Below are positions 8,183 to 15,450 of a DNA stretch of 64,000 nucleotides, piece by piece. The notes under the pieces were generated by a model. It saw only the letters and a list, made by a program, of their open reading frames with translations. It was not told where the DNA came from and ran no database searches. Within the stretch, counting starts at the first letter, position 1. Each line of letters opens with the position of its first letter. Source of the DNA: Gracilimonas sp031581265 (GTDB lineage Bacteria; Bacteroidota; Rhodothermia; Balneolales; Balneolaceae); assembly GCF_031581265.1 (NCBI RefSeq), contig NZ_JAVLBQ010000004.1, positions 1-64,000 of the forward strand, in the 5' to 3' direction. A program made the translations under genes and the position numbers.

Positions 8183-9232
8183 ATGAACCCTGAGTATAAC
8201 CGACCTGTTTATCTTTGGCTTTGGTCCGGAGTGATTTTAATAACCCTGATGGTAATAATTGGTGGAATTACCCGGTTGACTGATTCCGGCCTTTCCATGA
8301 GCGATTGGAATCTCATTATGGGTTCCGTCCCTCCCATGAATGAAGTGGAATGGGACAAGGCTTTTGAACGGTACAAGGAGTTTCCCCAGTATCAAAAACT
8401 GAATGCAGGCATGTCGCTGGATGAGTTTAAGACCATCTATCTTTGGGAATATCTTCATCGTTTGATTGGCCGAGTCGTTGGTATCATTTTCATTGTTCCC
8501 TTTATCTGGTTTTGGGTAAAAGGGCATTTTGACAAACGATTGCTAAAGCGACTGTGGATACTACTTTTTCTTGGAGCTTCACAGGGTGCTATGGGCTGGA
8601 TAATGGTCAAGAGTGGTTTGGTAGATGTGCCCTATGTCAGCCATTACCGGCTGGCTATTCACTTCTCTTTGGCACTGATTCTTTTTGCCTACTGCCTGTG
8701 GCTGGCTTTGGATGTTAAATACCACAGCAGTCTTAAAAAGGGTGAAGCAAATGCCATTCCTTATAAAAAATGGATGTATGCCATTGGTACCTTGCTTTGG
8801 CTTCAAATTATTTATGGGGCCTTTACAGCCGGTCTTGATGCCGGATATATGTATAACAGTTTCCCAAAAATGGGTGGCGAATGGCTTCCCCCAACATTTT
8901 CAGCCCTTGAGCCCTTCGTAGCAAACCTCGTTGAGAACCCCGGCACTGTTCAGTGGATTCATCGAGTTATTGGAACTATTTTGCTTACCACTGTTCTTTC
9001 CTTCTGGTGGAAATTATATCAATCAGACCGTTCTTCAGACTTGATGAAGCTTGGCAGTTCTTTATTAGGAGTTCTTGTGCTGCAATATCTGTTTGGAATT
9101 TTTACGGTGATATATAGCGTACCGATTGCACTTGGTGTGCTACACCAAACAGTAGCTGTTATATTCTGGGGCGTATTTTTGGCTTTATGGCATAAAATGA
9201 AATATCGTGAATTGTATGCTGAATTCTCTTGA
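8183..9232 (+). CDS. ctaA: Heme A synthase (COX15/CtaA)
   Basis: Oxidises the C8 methyl of heme O to a formyl group, giving heme A for the aa3-type oxidase. It is an integral membrane protein of 349 aa with about eight helices. The signature GGITRLTDSGLSMSDWN follows the first helix. Four helix histidines typical of the family are seen in EYLHRLIGR, SHYRLAIHF, WIHRVIGT and LGVLHQ. The internal pseudo-repeat and the VEWDKAFERYKEFPQYQ loop resemble the longer COX15-type form. Its product is used by the caa3 oxidase at the right end of the window. Confidence 0.93.
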   Translation: MNPEYNRPVYLWLWSGVILITLMVIIGGITRLTDSGLSMSDWNLIMGSVPPMNEVEWDKAFERYKEFPQYQKLNAGMSLDEFKTIYLWEYLHRLIGRVVGIIFIVPFIWFWVKGHFDKRLLKRLWILLFLGASQGAMGWIMVKSGLVDVPYVSHYRLAIHFSLALILFAYCLWLALDVKYHSSLKKGEANAIPYKKWMYAIGTLLWLQIIYGAFTAGLDAGYMYNSFPKMGGEWLPPTFSALEPFVANLVENPGTVQWIHRVIGTILLTTVLSFWWKLYQSDRSSDLMKLGSSLLGVLVLQYLFGIFTVIYSVPIALGVLHQTVAVIFWGVFLALWHKMKYRELYAEFS

Positions 9233-9344
9233 ATTTAAAATCGTACTAAAAAACAGTTCTAATTGTTGTAATAAAGTCTATTCTATTGACTCTTTTTAAT
9301 TCACTTAACATATTCTTTATGTAGAATTTTTATATTTGGTTCTA

Positions 9345-9785
9345 ATGAGTTTGAATTCCACATATCACAAAATTACCGGCTACACTACTTTAATAGTGTT
9401 GCTGTGGAATATTGTGGGTTGGTTAGGTTTTGGATTAGTTATTGATCACACCCATAAGCACAGTAAAGAGCATCATTGTGAAGTTACTTTCTGCTTTTGT
9501 GAAATAGAAGAAGGAGAAACTATTTGTACATGTCACCACAATGATATGAACAAAGAGAATGCTCATTCCGATGATCACGATAATGAGTTTTGTTACTTTT
9601 CCAGTTCTCATTCTGATTCTAATACTGCCTCACAATCACTTATTGTTATTGCAAAATTCAATGCTCTTTATTTGAGTAGTGAAGACTTACCCAGCCTAAC
9701 GGATATGCATGAATTCAATGCTGAAAAAGAATTTATGGTCTTATCCGGTACTGTTCCCGACCTTCTTCGCCCTCCCCGCGGTTAG
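9345..9785 (+). CDS. Small His/Cys-rich membrane-anchored protein
   Basis: About 146 aa from the ATG at 9345; a TTG nine bases upstream would add three residues but lacks support. One N-terminal hydrophobic helix (about residues 12-33) is followed by a segment dense in metal ligands: HTHKHSKEHHCEVTFCFCE, then CTCHHND and HSDDHDNEFC. This looks like a metal-binding or metal-sensing domain exposed outside the inner membrane. I do not recognise the family. It precedes a Met-rich lipoprotein and a copper-type TonB receptor, so copper or zinc handling is a reasonable inference. Confidence 0.6.
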   Translation: MSLNSTYHKITGYTTLIVLLWNIVGWLGFGLVIDHTHKHSKEHHCEVTFCFCEIEEGETICTCHHNDMNKENAHSDDHDNEFCYFSSSHSDSNTASQSLIVIAKFNALYLSSEDLPSLTDMHEFNAEKEFMVLSGTVPDLLRPPRG

Positions 9786-9871
9786 TTTTGTTTAATACTA
9801 TTTATCAAACGGAATCCAGTTCATTGGATTCTCATATCTCTATTTAAACAAAACTAAACAAGGTTTTTACC

Positions 9872-10684
9872 ATGAATAAGCTAAATATATTTGGCCGAAT
9901 AACGGCTATGGCAGTTTTGGTGTTTACTGCCACTTCTTGCAACACCACGAATGATTCAGATCCTACATTGGATTTGATGCCCATTAACTCTGTTACGGTT
10001 GATGGCTACACCGTTTCTCTTGAGTCAGATAATGAACTCGAAACCGGCTCCAATGACCTTTATTGGAAGATAGAACAAGACGGGAATATGATAACCCCGC
10101 AATCAATCACCATTAACCCTATGATGGATATGGTTGAAATGAACATGATGCACTCAACCCCTTTCGAACAGCCTCAAACTGCCGAGGAGGATGATCGGTA
10201 TTTTAAAAACATGGCCGTTTTTATTATGCCAAGCGGCATGGGCAACTGGACTGTGAATTTTGAAATTACTTTACAAAACGATGAAGTCATTTCAGGAGAG
10301 ATGCCCATTGAAGTCAATTCTTCCTGGAGACTCACAAGTGTTCAACATGAGCAAAGTGGGGACGTTTATTTCATTACATGGCATTCTCCAAATAAACCGG
10401 TTGTAGGTGAAAATGATCTTACATTTTTGGTTCACACTAGAGCATCCATGATGAACTTCCCAGCTGTTTCAGATATTGAAATGGACGTATACCCCTATAT
10501 GGATATGGGTGGAGGAAGCGGTCATTCCACAGATTACGCAACTCCAACAGCCACCGGCAATGGAGCCTACGAAGGTTCTATCAACTACAGCATGAGTGGC
10601 ACCTGGACTACTTCAGTAGAATTAATTGTGGAAAATGACACGCTGCCGGAAGTGGTATTCGAATACAGCGTTCAAGCTGAGTAG
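9872..10684 (+). CDS. Met-rich YtkA/FixH-like lipoprotein
   Basis: 270 aa with a lipoprotein signal peptide ending TATSC (Cys23), so it is anchored in an outer or inner membrane leaflet facing the periplasm. The mature part looks like two beta-sandwich repeats of the YtkA-like/FixH-like kind, each with a Met-rich segment: DMVEMNMMHS near residue 90 and PYMDMGGGSGHS near 210. The phrase GENDLTFLVH and the closing GTWTTSVELIVEN are typical of that fold. Such proteins commonly bind Cu(I). It lies 130 bases upstream of the copper-type TonB receptor and probably works with it. Family assignment is by pattern only. Confidence 0.6.
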   Translation: MNKLNIFGRITAMAVLVFTATSCNTTNDSDPTLDLMPINSVTVDGYTVSLESDNELETGSNDLYWKIEQDGNMITPQSITINPMMDMVEMNMMHSTPFEQPQTAEEDDRYFKNMAVFIMPSGMGNWTVNFEITLQNDEVISGEMPIEVNSSWRLTSVQHEQSGDVYFITWHSPNKPVVGENDLTFLVHTRASMMNFPAVSDIEMDVYPYMDMGGGSGHSTDYATPTATGNGAYEGSINYSMSGTWTTSVELIVENDTLPEVVFEYSVQAE

Positions 10685-10698
10685 AAAACTGGAAAAGA

Positions 10699-10773
10699 AC
10701 CTGCGAGCGTCCTTAAGACCTCGCAGCGTTCAATGTTGAATTATAAAAACAAAAAACCGCAACGCTCGCAGGT
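10699..10773. repeat. ACCTGCGAGCGT inverted repeat
   Basis: Perfect 12-bp arms (ACCTGCGAGCGT at 10699-10710 and ACGCTCGCAGGT at 10762-10773) with a further half copy between (ACCTCGCAGCGTT). A related fragment (ACCTGCGAGGTT) is found near 35391. It sits between the lipoprotein and the TonB receptor and could form an mRNA hairpin between them. Confidence 0.6.
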
Positions 10774-10814
10774 CTAAGAATACTGTAAGGTTGCTACTTT
10801 AAGAAATTGAGGTC

Positions 10815-13031
10815 ATGAAGAAGTTAATTTATATCATCGCATTTTTTATTTGGGCTGAGCCGATCTTGGGACAGGAAATATCCATTCAAGTGCTGGATCG
10901 AACCACCCAAGAACCGATTGTTCAGGCACACATCAAAGATCATTCTGAAAACGTACTCACAGTAACTGACTTAAATGGCTACTTCAGCATCAATCCCAAA
11001 AAACATTCGCATGTATTTATTTCTGCAGTTGGGTTTTCCACCAAAGAAACACTCCTGAGTTTAAATACAAAAACTATCTATTTGAACCCCCAAGTATTTC
11101 AGGATAAAACTGAACTTTTGGTCATCGGCAATCCTGAAGGAACAGATAATGTGCGCGCCTATGAACAGCGTAACACTACTCAAAGCATGGATCAGTTCCT
11201 GGATAATATTGATGGGATTTCAACTAATAAACGGGGTGCTTTTGCATGGGAACCGGTCATTCGAGGACAAAGTGACCAACGCATGAATTTAACCATTGAT
11301 GGGATGCAGATTTTTAAAGCTTGTGTAGACAAAATGGACCCAATTACCTCCTACGTCGAAACCAACAACCTCTCCAAGCTGGATATTGATAAGAGTGGGT
11401 CCGGAGTTGCTCAAAATGGATCAGGAAGAAGCTCTATTGACCTTATAACCCAGCGAGCTGAATTTAATGCTTTTTCCATGGAGCTTAAGTCTGCTTATCG
11501 TTATCCCGATCAATATAGAACCTTGAACATCACCGGGAATACTTCAGATGCCTCCGGTCGAAATGCCTTACGGTTTTCCGGGAGCTACAAAAAAGCCGAT
11601 GATTTTACGGCCGGCAATGATCGTACTATAAACAATACGCAGTATGAAAAACTGAACCTGAATTTGAGCTACAAGCATACGTTTCCATCCAACCATTCGA
11701 TTGAAGCCAATTATATTACTGATAAAGCTTATGATGTAGGTTACCCCGCCCTGTTGATGGATGCAACAAAGGCACTTGCCGACATTGGGCAGATTCAATT
11801 TAATTTTGCCTCATCTAACAAAGATTTTCAATTCGATAAAATTCAGGTTTATGCCAATATGATTCGCCATTGGATGGATGACGATGACCGGGATGTTGCT
11901 ACCCGTGAAGTTATGCAAGGAATGAATATGCCAATGTATGGGACTACCACAACTTTTGGAGCTCGTATTAATGGCTTGGCAACAATATTCGATCATTCTT
12001 TTGACTGGTTTATAAATGGCTTTTCTTCTGAAGCATTTGGTGATATGGAGATGATCAGTATTTATCCCGATATCGAAGATATGTATATCTATAACTTGGA
12101 TAACGTGCAGACTCAAAATTTTGGTTTAGGATTTAAGCATCAATTTCGAATATCGGAATCCGTATTGCTGAAGCTGGAAGAAAATGTCAGATATAAAAGT
12201 TTGGGAACCGGAAGCGACCGCTATGCTTCATTTTTTGAGGGAGCTTATGGCAGAGAAGTAGAAACCCGTCAAAAATTTCTGCTATCCGGATCATTGAGCA
12301 CGCTTTGGATGCTGAACGATCGGTGGAGCCTTTCAGGGAATTTGGTGTACTCTGAGCGCATGGGTAATCATATGGAGCTATTTGGACATTATATCTACAA
12401 CTATACCGATGGTTTTTTCTACGACGGAAATCCCTGGCTTCAAACCGAGCGATCACTTAACACTGATATCAATACAACCTGGGAAGCTGAAAATCATTCA
12501 TTCACTTTGTCGCTATTTTACAAGCAGTATTACAATTATATTGATGGAGTTTTGGCTGAAGATGTTAGCAGCAACGACTTCAAGTTCAAGCGATATTCTA
12601 ATGTTGGGGATGCCACTATTTCGGGCGGGGAATTCAGAATGCTGAATAATTTTTCTCACATCTTTAGTTTGGAGAATCGGGTTTCCTATCTTTATGCTCA
12701 GAATCGAACACTGGGTGAACCCCTGCCCCTTATCCCTCCTCTGAAAGGAAACAGTATGCTTCATATTCACCATAATAAAAACATGTGGATGGCAGAAGTG
12801 GAATGGGCTGCAGCACAAAACCGAATCGCAGAAACAATGTCGATTGAGGACAAAACCGAAGGGTATGCTATCTTGAATTTCACCTGGGAACGAAACTGGA
12901 TGAATGATTCTCTTTCTTCTATTCTAAGTCTGAATAATCTCCTCGATGACTACTATCACACGCACACCAGCATCGGAAATATTCCCGAAGCCGGAAGAAG
13001 TGTAATGCTTTCGCTGAGTTATAATTTTTAA
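10815..13031 (+). CDS. TonB-dependent copper receptor (OprC/NosA-like)
   Basis: Outer-membrane active importer of 738 aa. A signal peptide (1-19, ending ILGQ) is followed by a carboxypeptidase-regulatory-like domain (about 21-92), the plug (about 105-215) and a 22-strand beta barrel ending in the outer-membrane C-terminal signature LSLSYNF. The plug has Cys170-x3-Met174 followed by DPITSY, and the barrel has His352-x-Met354. CxxxM plus HxM is the copper site known from Pseudomonas OprC, and CxxxMDPxTSY is characteristic of the OprC/NosA branch. The Met-rich lipoprotein upstream, heme A synthase and three copper enzymes in the window support copper uptake as the role. Confidence 0.85.
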   Translation: MKKLIYIIAFFIWAEPILGQEISIQVLDRTTQEPIVQAHIKDHSENVLTVTDLNGYFSINPKKHSHVFISAVGFSTKETLLSLNTKTIYLNPQVFQDKTELLVIGNPEGTDNVRAYEQRNTTQSMDQFLDNIDGISTNKRGAFAWEPVIRGQSDQRMNLTIDGMQIFKACVDKMDPITSYVETNNLSKLDIDKSGSGVAQNGSGRSSIDLITQRAEFNAFSMELKSAYRYPDQYRTLNITGNTSDASGRNALRFSGSYKKADDFTAGNDRTINNTQYEKLNLNLSYKHTFPSNHSIEANYITDKAYDVGYPALLMDATKALADIGQIQFNFASSNKDFQFDKIQVYANMIRHWMDDDDRDVATREVMQGMNMPMYGTTTTFGARINGLATIFDHSFDWFINGFSSEAFGDMEMISIYPDIEDMYIYNLDNVQTQNFGLGFKHQFRISESVLLKLEENVRYKSLGTGSDRYASFFEGAYGREVETRQKFLLSGSLSTLWMLNDRWSLSGNLVYSERMGNHMELFGHYIYNYTDGFFYDGNPWLQTERSLNTDINTTWEAENHSFTLSLFYKQYYNYIDGVLAEDVSSNDFKFKRYSNVGDATISGGEFRMLNNFSHIFSLENRVSYLYAQNRTLGEPLPLIPPLKGNSMLHIHHNKNMWMAEVEWAAAQNRIAETMSIEDKTEGYAILNFTWERNWMNDSLSSILSLNNLLDDYYHTHTSIGNIPEAGRSVMLSLSYNF

Positions 13032-13048
13032 AAAATTTAAGCATTAAA

Positions 13049-13097
13049 CCAATTCAGCTCTTCTATAATCTCTGATTTTCAGAAGAGCTGAAATTGG
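13049..13097. terminator. Hairpin downstream of the copper receptor gene
   Basis: CCAATTCAGCTCTTCT pairs with AGAAGAGCTGAAATTGG (one bulge) about 20 bases after the stop codon. No long T tract follows, so it may stabilise the mRNA end rather than terminate by itself. Confidence 0.45.
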
Positions 13098-13283
13098 TCT
13101 ATTCCCCATTCAAAAGACAATCTTTCCAAAGAACAAGACCAATTTCTTCTTAGATGGTCTGATTGAATGAATGTTATCAAGATTAAAAGCCTCGGTGCAC
13201 GTGTAATAACTTGTTATAACAACTTATCCTCCTTTACTAAATCAGTTTAATATTGTCTTCACAATAGAACAGTATTTATAGAT

Positions 13284-13538
13284 ATGAATTCAATTATAAA
13301 AACGAAGTTGTTTATGAACTGGCACACTATGCGCTGGGTAGCATTGTCCATTGGAATTTTCCTGGCAGTAATGGCCATTTGGTATCAAGATATTTTTACC
13401 GGCTTTTTGAGTGCCTTTTTTGTCTTTCAAGCCGTTACCAATACTGGGTGCATGGTATCACAATCTTGTGGAGTTCCCCAACAAAAGGAATTCAAGAATA
13501 CCGAAGAATCTGAAATCAATTACACTGAGGTTAAATAA
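13284..13538 (+). CDS. YgaP-like (DUF2892) small membrane protein
   Basis: 84 aa with an N-terminal amphipathic stretch, two hydrophobic helices (about 17-35 and 38-55) and a cysteine pair after the second (NTGCMVSQSC). The RWVALSIGIFLAVMAI...FTGFLSAFFVFQAVTNTGC pattern matches the DUF2892 family, whose members often accompany rhodanese, thioredoxin or sulfur/redox genes. It is followed 6 bases later by a thioredoxin gene and then by OsmC, so these three probably form one redox operon. Confidence 0.7.
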   Translation: MNSIIKTKLFMNWHTMRWVALSIGIFLAVMAIWYQDIFTGFLSAFFVFQAVTNTGCMVSQSCGVPQQKEFKNTEESEINYTEVK

Positions 13539-13544
13539 ATCATC

Positions 13545-13871
13545 ATGGAAAGCACAGAAACCAAAAAGAAATCATTCAACGATATCATTAATGACGATAC
13601 ACCGGTATTGGTGGATTTTTATGCCGACTGGTGTGCTCCCTGTAAAATGATGACACCCATCCTTCAACAACTGAAAAGTGAAATGGGCGACAAACTCAAC
13701 ATCATCAAAATTGATACCGAGCGGAACCCGGATGTAGCTATAAAATACCAAGTACGGGGAATTCCAAATTTGATCCTTTTCAAGAACGGTGAATTGATAT
13801 GGCAACAAGCCGGCGTAGTTCAAATGCCACAGCTCAAACAAATTATTGAACAAAATCTGGCAGAACGATGA
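13545..13871 (+). CDS. trxA: Thioredoxin
   Basis: 108-aa cytoplasmic thioredoxin with the active site WCAPCK (a WCGPC variant) after VDFYADW, the cis-proline loop GIPNL and the closing helix. No signal peptide. Reduces disulfides in target proteins. It is the second gene of a small redox operon: DUF2892 protein 6 bases before, OsmC overlapping its stop codon by 4 bases (ATGA). Confidence 0.93.
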   Translation: MESTETKKKSFNDIINDDTPVLVDFYADWCAPCKMMTPILQQLKSEMGDKLNIIKIDTERNPDVAIKYQVRGIPNLILFKNGELIWQQAGVVQMPQLKQIIEQNLAER

Positions 13872-14320
13872 GCAAATTAGTTCAACATACCTATGATGTA
13901 GATCTCAACTGGAATGAGGACCGACAAGGAACCCTCAGCTCAAATAAACTCTCTGATTCAATTGAAGTGGCAACTCCCCCTGAATTTCCCGGAGGAGTGG
14001 AAGGTGTTTGGAGTCCGGAGCATTTGTTTATTGCGTCTGTAAGCAGCTGTTTTATGACGACCTTTGGAGCTATCGCAGAATATTCGAAGCTGAAATATGA
14101 AGACCTGTCCGTGCCGGCAACCGGGACCATGAGCAACAAATCCGGCAAGTTTGTGATGAGTGAAATTATTCTCCGTCCCAAATTGGTTATCATGGATGAG
14201 AATCAGAAAGATAAGGCACTCCGAATTTTACAAAAAGCCGAAGAGGCTTGTTTAATTACCCGCTCCATAAAAACGGATGTGAAACTGGAACCGGAAGTTG
14301 TTGTTGGAGTTGCCGGATAA
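13868..14320 (+). CDS. OsmC/Ohr family peroxiredoxin
   Basis: 150 aa. OsmC-fold hydroperoxide reductase with the two conserved cysteines, one in ASVSSCFMTTF (about residue 60) and one in AEEACLITRSI (about 125). These proteins detoxify organic hydroperoxides using dithiol reductants. The start overlaps the thioredoxin gene by four bases, so translational coupling and a functional pairing with thioredoxin are likely. A decayed copy of the 3' end of a related gene lies directly downstream. Confidence 0.9.
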   Translation: MSKLVQHTYDVDLNWNEDRQGTLSSNKLSDSIEVATPPEFPGGVEGVWSPEHLFIASVSSCFMTTFGAIAEYSKLKYEDLSVPATGTMSNKSGKFVMSEIILRPKLVIMDENQKDKALRILQKAEEACLITRSIKTDVKLEPEVVVGVAG

Positions 14321-14361
14321 TTTTTTATTCCATTATTTCGAACCAGCGGTTCTGGCATGCA

Positions 14362-14382
14362 TTACGAACGAGACGTTCGTAA
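14362..14382. repeat. Perfect palindrome TTACGAACG-AGA-CGTTCGTAA
   Basis: Nine-base perfect arms with a 3-nt spacer, located between the intact osmC gene and its decayed relative. The flanking words (ACCAGCGGTTCTGGCATGC before, ACGAGG after) look like part of an intergenic repeat that inserted into the duplicated gene. Confidence 0.55.
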
Positions 14383-14391
14383 CGAGGAAAA

Positions 14392-14499
14392 AAAGGCCAA
14401 AGAATATTACAGAAGGCAGAAGTAGCCTGCCTAATCACTCGGTCTATTACAACTGAAGTAAAACTGGAATCTACAATTGCCATAGCGGCATTAAATTAA
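14392..14499 (+). pseudogene. Decayed 3' end of a second osmC gene
   Basis: Translating from 14404 gives ILQKAEVACLITRSITTEVKL, closely matching the C-terminus of the intact OsmC upstream (ILQKAEEACLITRSIKTDVKL). About 35 codons plus a stop codon (14497-14499) remain. Upstream similarity (AAGGC...) continues for about 10 bases but needs a one-base shift. The rest of the gene is missing and replaced by a palindromic repeat. Tandem duplication followed by deletion is the simplest account. Confidence 0.8.
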
Positions 14500-14512
14500 C
14501 AGAGAAAAAATT

Positions 14513-14992
14513 ATGAGTAATCTAAATAATATCGGTCTTGATAAAGACAAATCAGGAAAACTATCCGAAAAACTTGGTGTATTGTTAGCCAGTTATACCG
14601 TCTTTTACCAGAATACGCGAGGATATCACTGGAACATTAAAGGTAAAAACTTTTTTGAGCTGCATGTAAAATTTGAAGAGTTATACAATGACCTCTTCGT
14701 GAAAATTGATGATGTCGCAGAACGCATACTCACCCTTGGGTTTACCCCCGAACACCGGTACTCAGAATACGTTTCAAAATCGTTGATTGAAGAAAGCCGA
14801 AAAGTCACTGATGGAGAAAAAGCTATAGATGAAATCCTGGATGCTTTTAAAGCGTTGATAACATTACAACGTGAAATCCTTGACCTCTCAGATGAGGCAG
14901 ACGACGAAGGTACCAACGCAATGATGAGTGATTACATTACTGAACAAGAGAAACTTGTCTGGATGTACTCATCTTATGCTCACAAGCAATGA
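14513..14992 (+). CDS. dps: Dps family ferritin-like protein
   Basis: 159 aa. Dodecameric mini-ferritin that oxidises and stores Fe(II) with peroxide and protects DNA. The ferroxidase pattern is clear: RGYHWNIKG (first His), HVKFEELYND with the metal-binding Glu/Asp, and KIDDVAERIL. The helix-turn content and length fit the family. No N-terminal Lys-rich tail, so DNA binding may be weak. It follows the decayed osmC copy by 13 bases and completes an oxidative-stress group. Confidence 0.92.
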   Translation: MSNLNNIGLDKDKSGKLSEKLGVLLASYTVFYQNTRGYHWNIKGKNFFELHVKFEELYNDLFVKIDDVAERILTLGFTPEHRYSEYVSKSLIEESRKVTDGEKAIDEILDAFKALITLQREILDLSDEADDEGTNAMMSDYITEQEKLVWMYSSYAHKQ

Positions 14993-15049
14993 ATGAATCT
15001 CGTGTTTTAGTGGCAAATCATAAATCTCAAATCATCAATCAAAAATCCC

Positions 15050-15436
15050 ATGTCATATCATTTTAGTAAAACCATAGATCTTGGCTTTGATGAAGCCATT
15101 GAAAAAACAACGGCCATCCTGAAAGAAGAAGGATTTGGCGTACTCACCGACATAGACATCAAGGAAACGCTGAAGAAAAAGCTGGACGTGGATTTTAGGA
15201 ATTACCGGATTCTTGGAGCTTGTAATCCGCCCAATGCGTACAAAGCACTTCAGGCTGAAGGACATATTGGGTTGATGCTTCCCTGTAATGTAATCGTTCA
15301 GGAACATGAAGATGGCACTGTCGAGGTTTCAGCAGTAGATCCCATCGCCTCCATGCAAGCTATCGAGAATAAGGAACTCGGCGAAGTTGCCGACACCGTT
15401 CAGGGCATGCTAAAGAAAGTCATTGAGAAGCTATAG
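15050..15436 (+). CDS. DUF302 family protein
   Basis: 128 aa. The DUF302 fold is seen in the sequence from FDEAIEKTTAILKEEGFGVLTDIDIKETL through ILGACNPPNAYKAL (about 58-72) to LPCNVIVQEHEDGTVEVSAVDP. Function is unknown; homologues often lie beside stress or thiol-redox genes, as here after osmC and dps. The two cysteines (Cys62 and Cys84, approximate) are family-typical. Convergent with purL, 14 bases away. Confidence 0.88.
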   Translation: MSYHFSKTIDLGFDEAIEKTTAILKEEGFGVLTDIDIKETLKKKLDVDFRNYRILGACNPPNAYKALQAEGHIGLMLPCNVIVQEHEDGTVEVSAVDPIASMQAIENKELGEVADTVQGMLKKVIEKL

Positions 15437-15450
15437 AATTAAAATTATTC

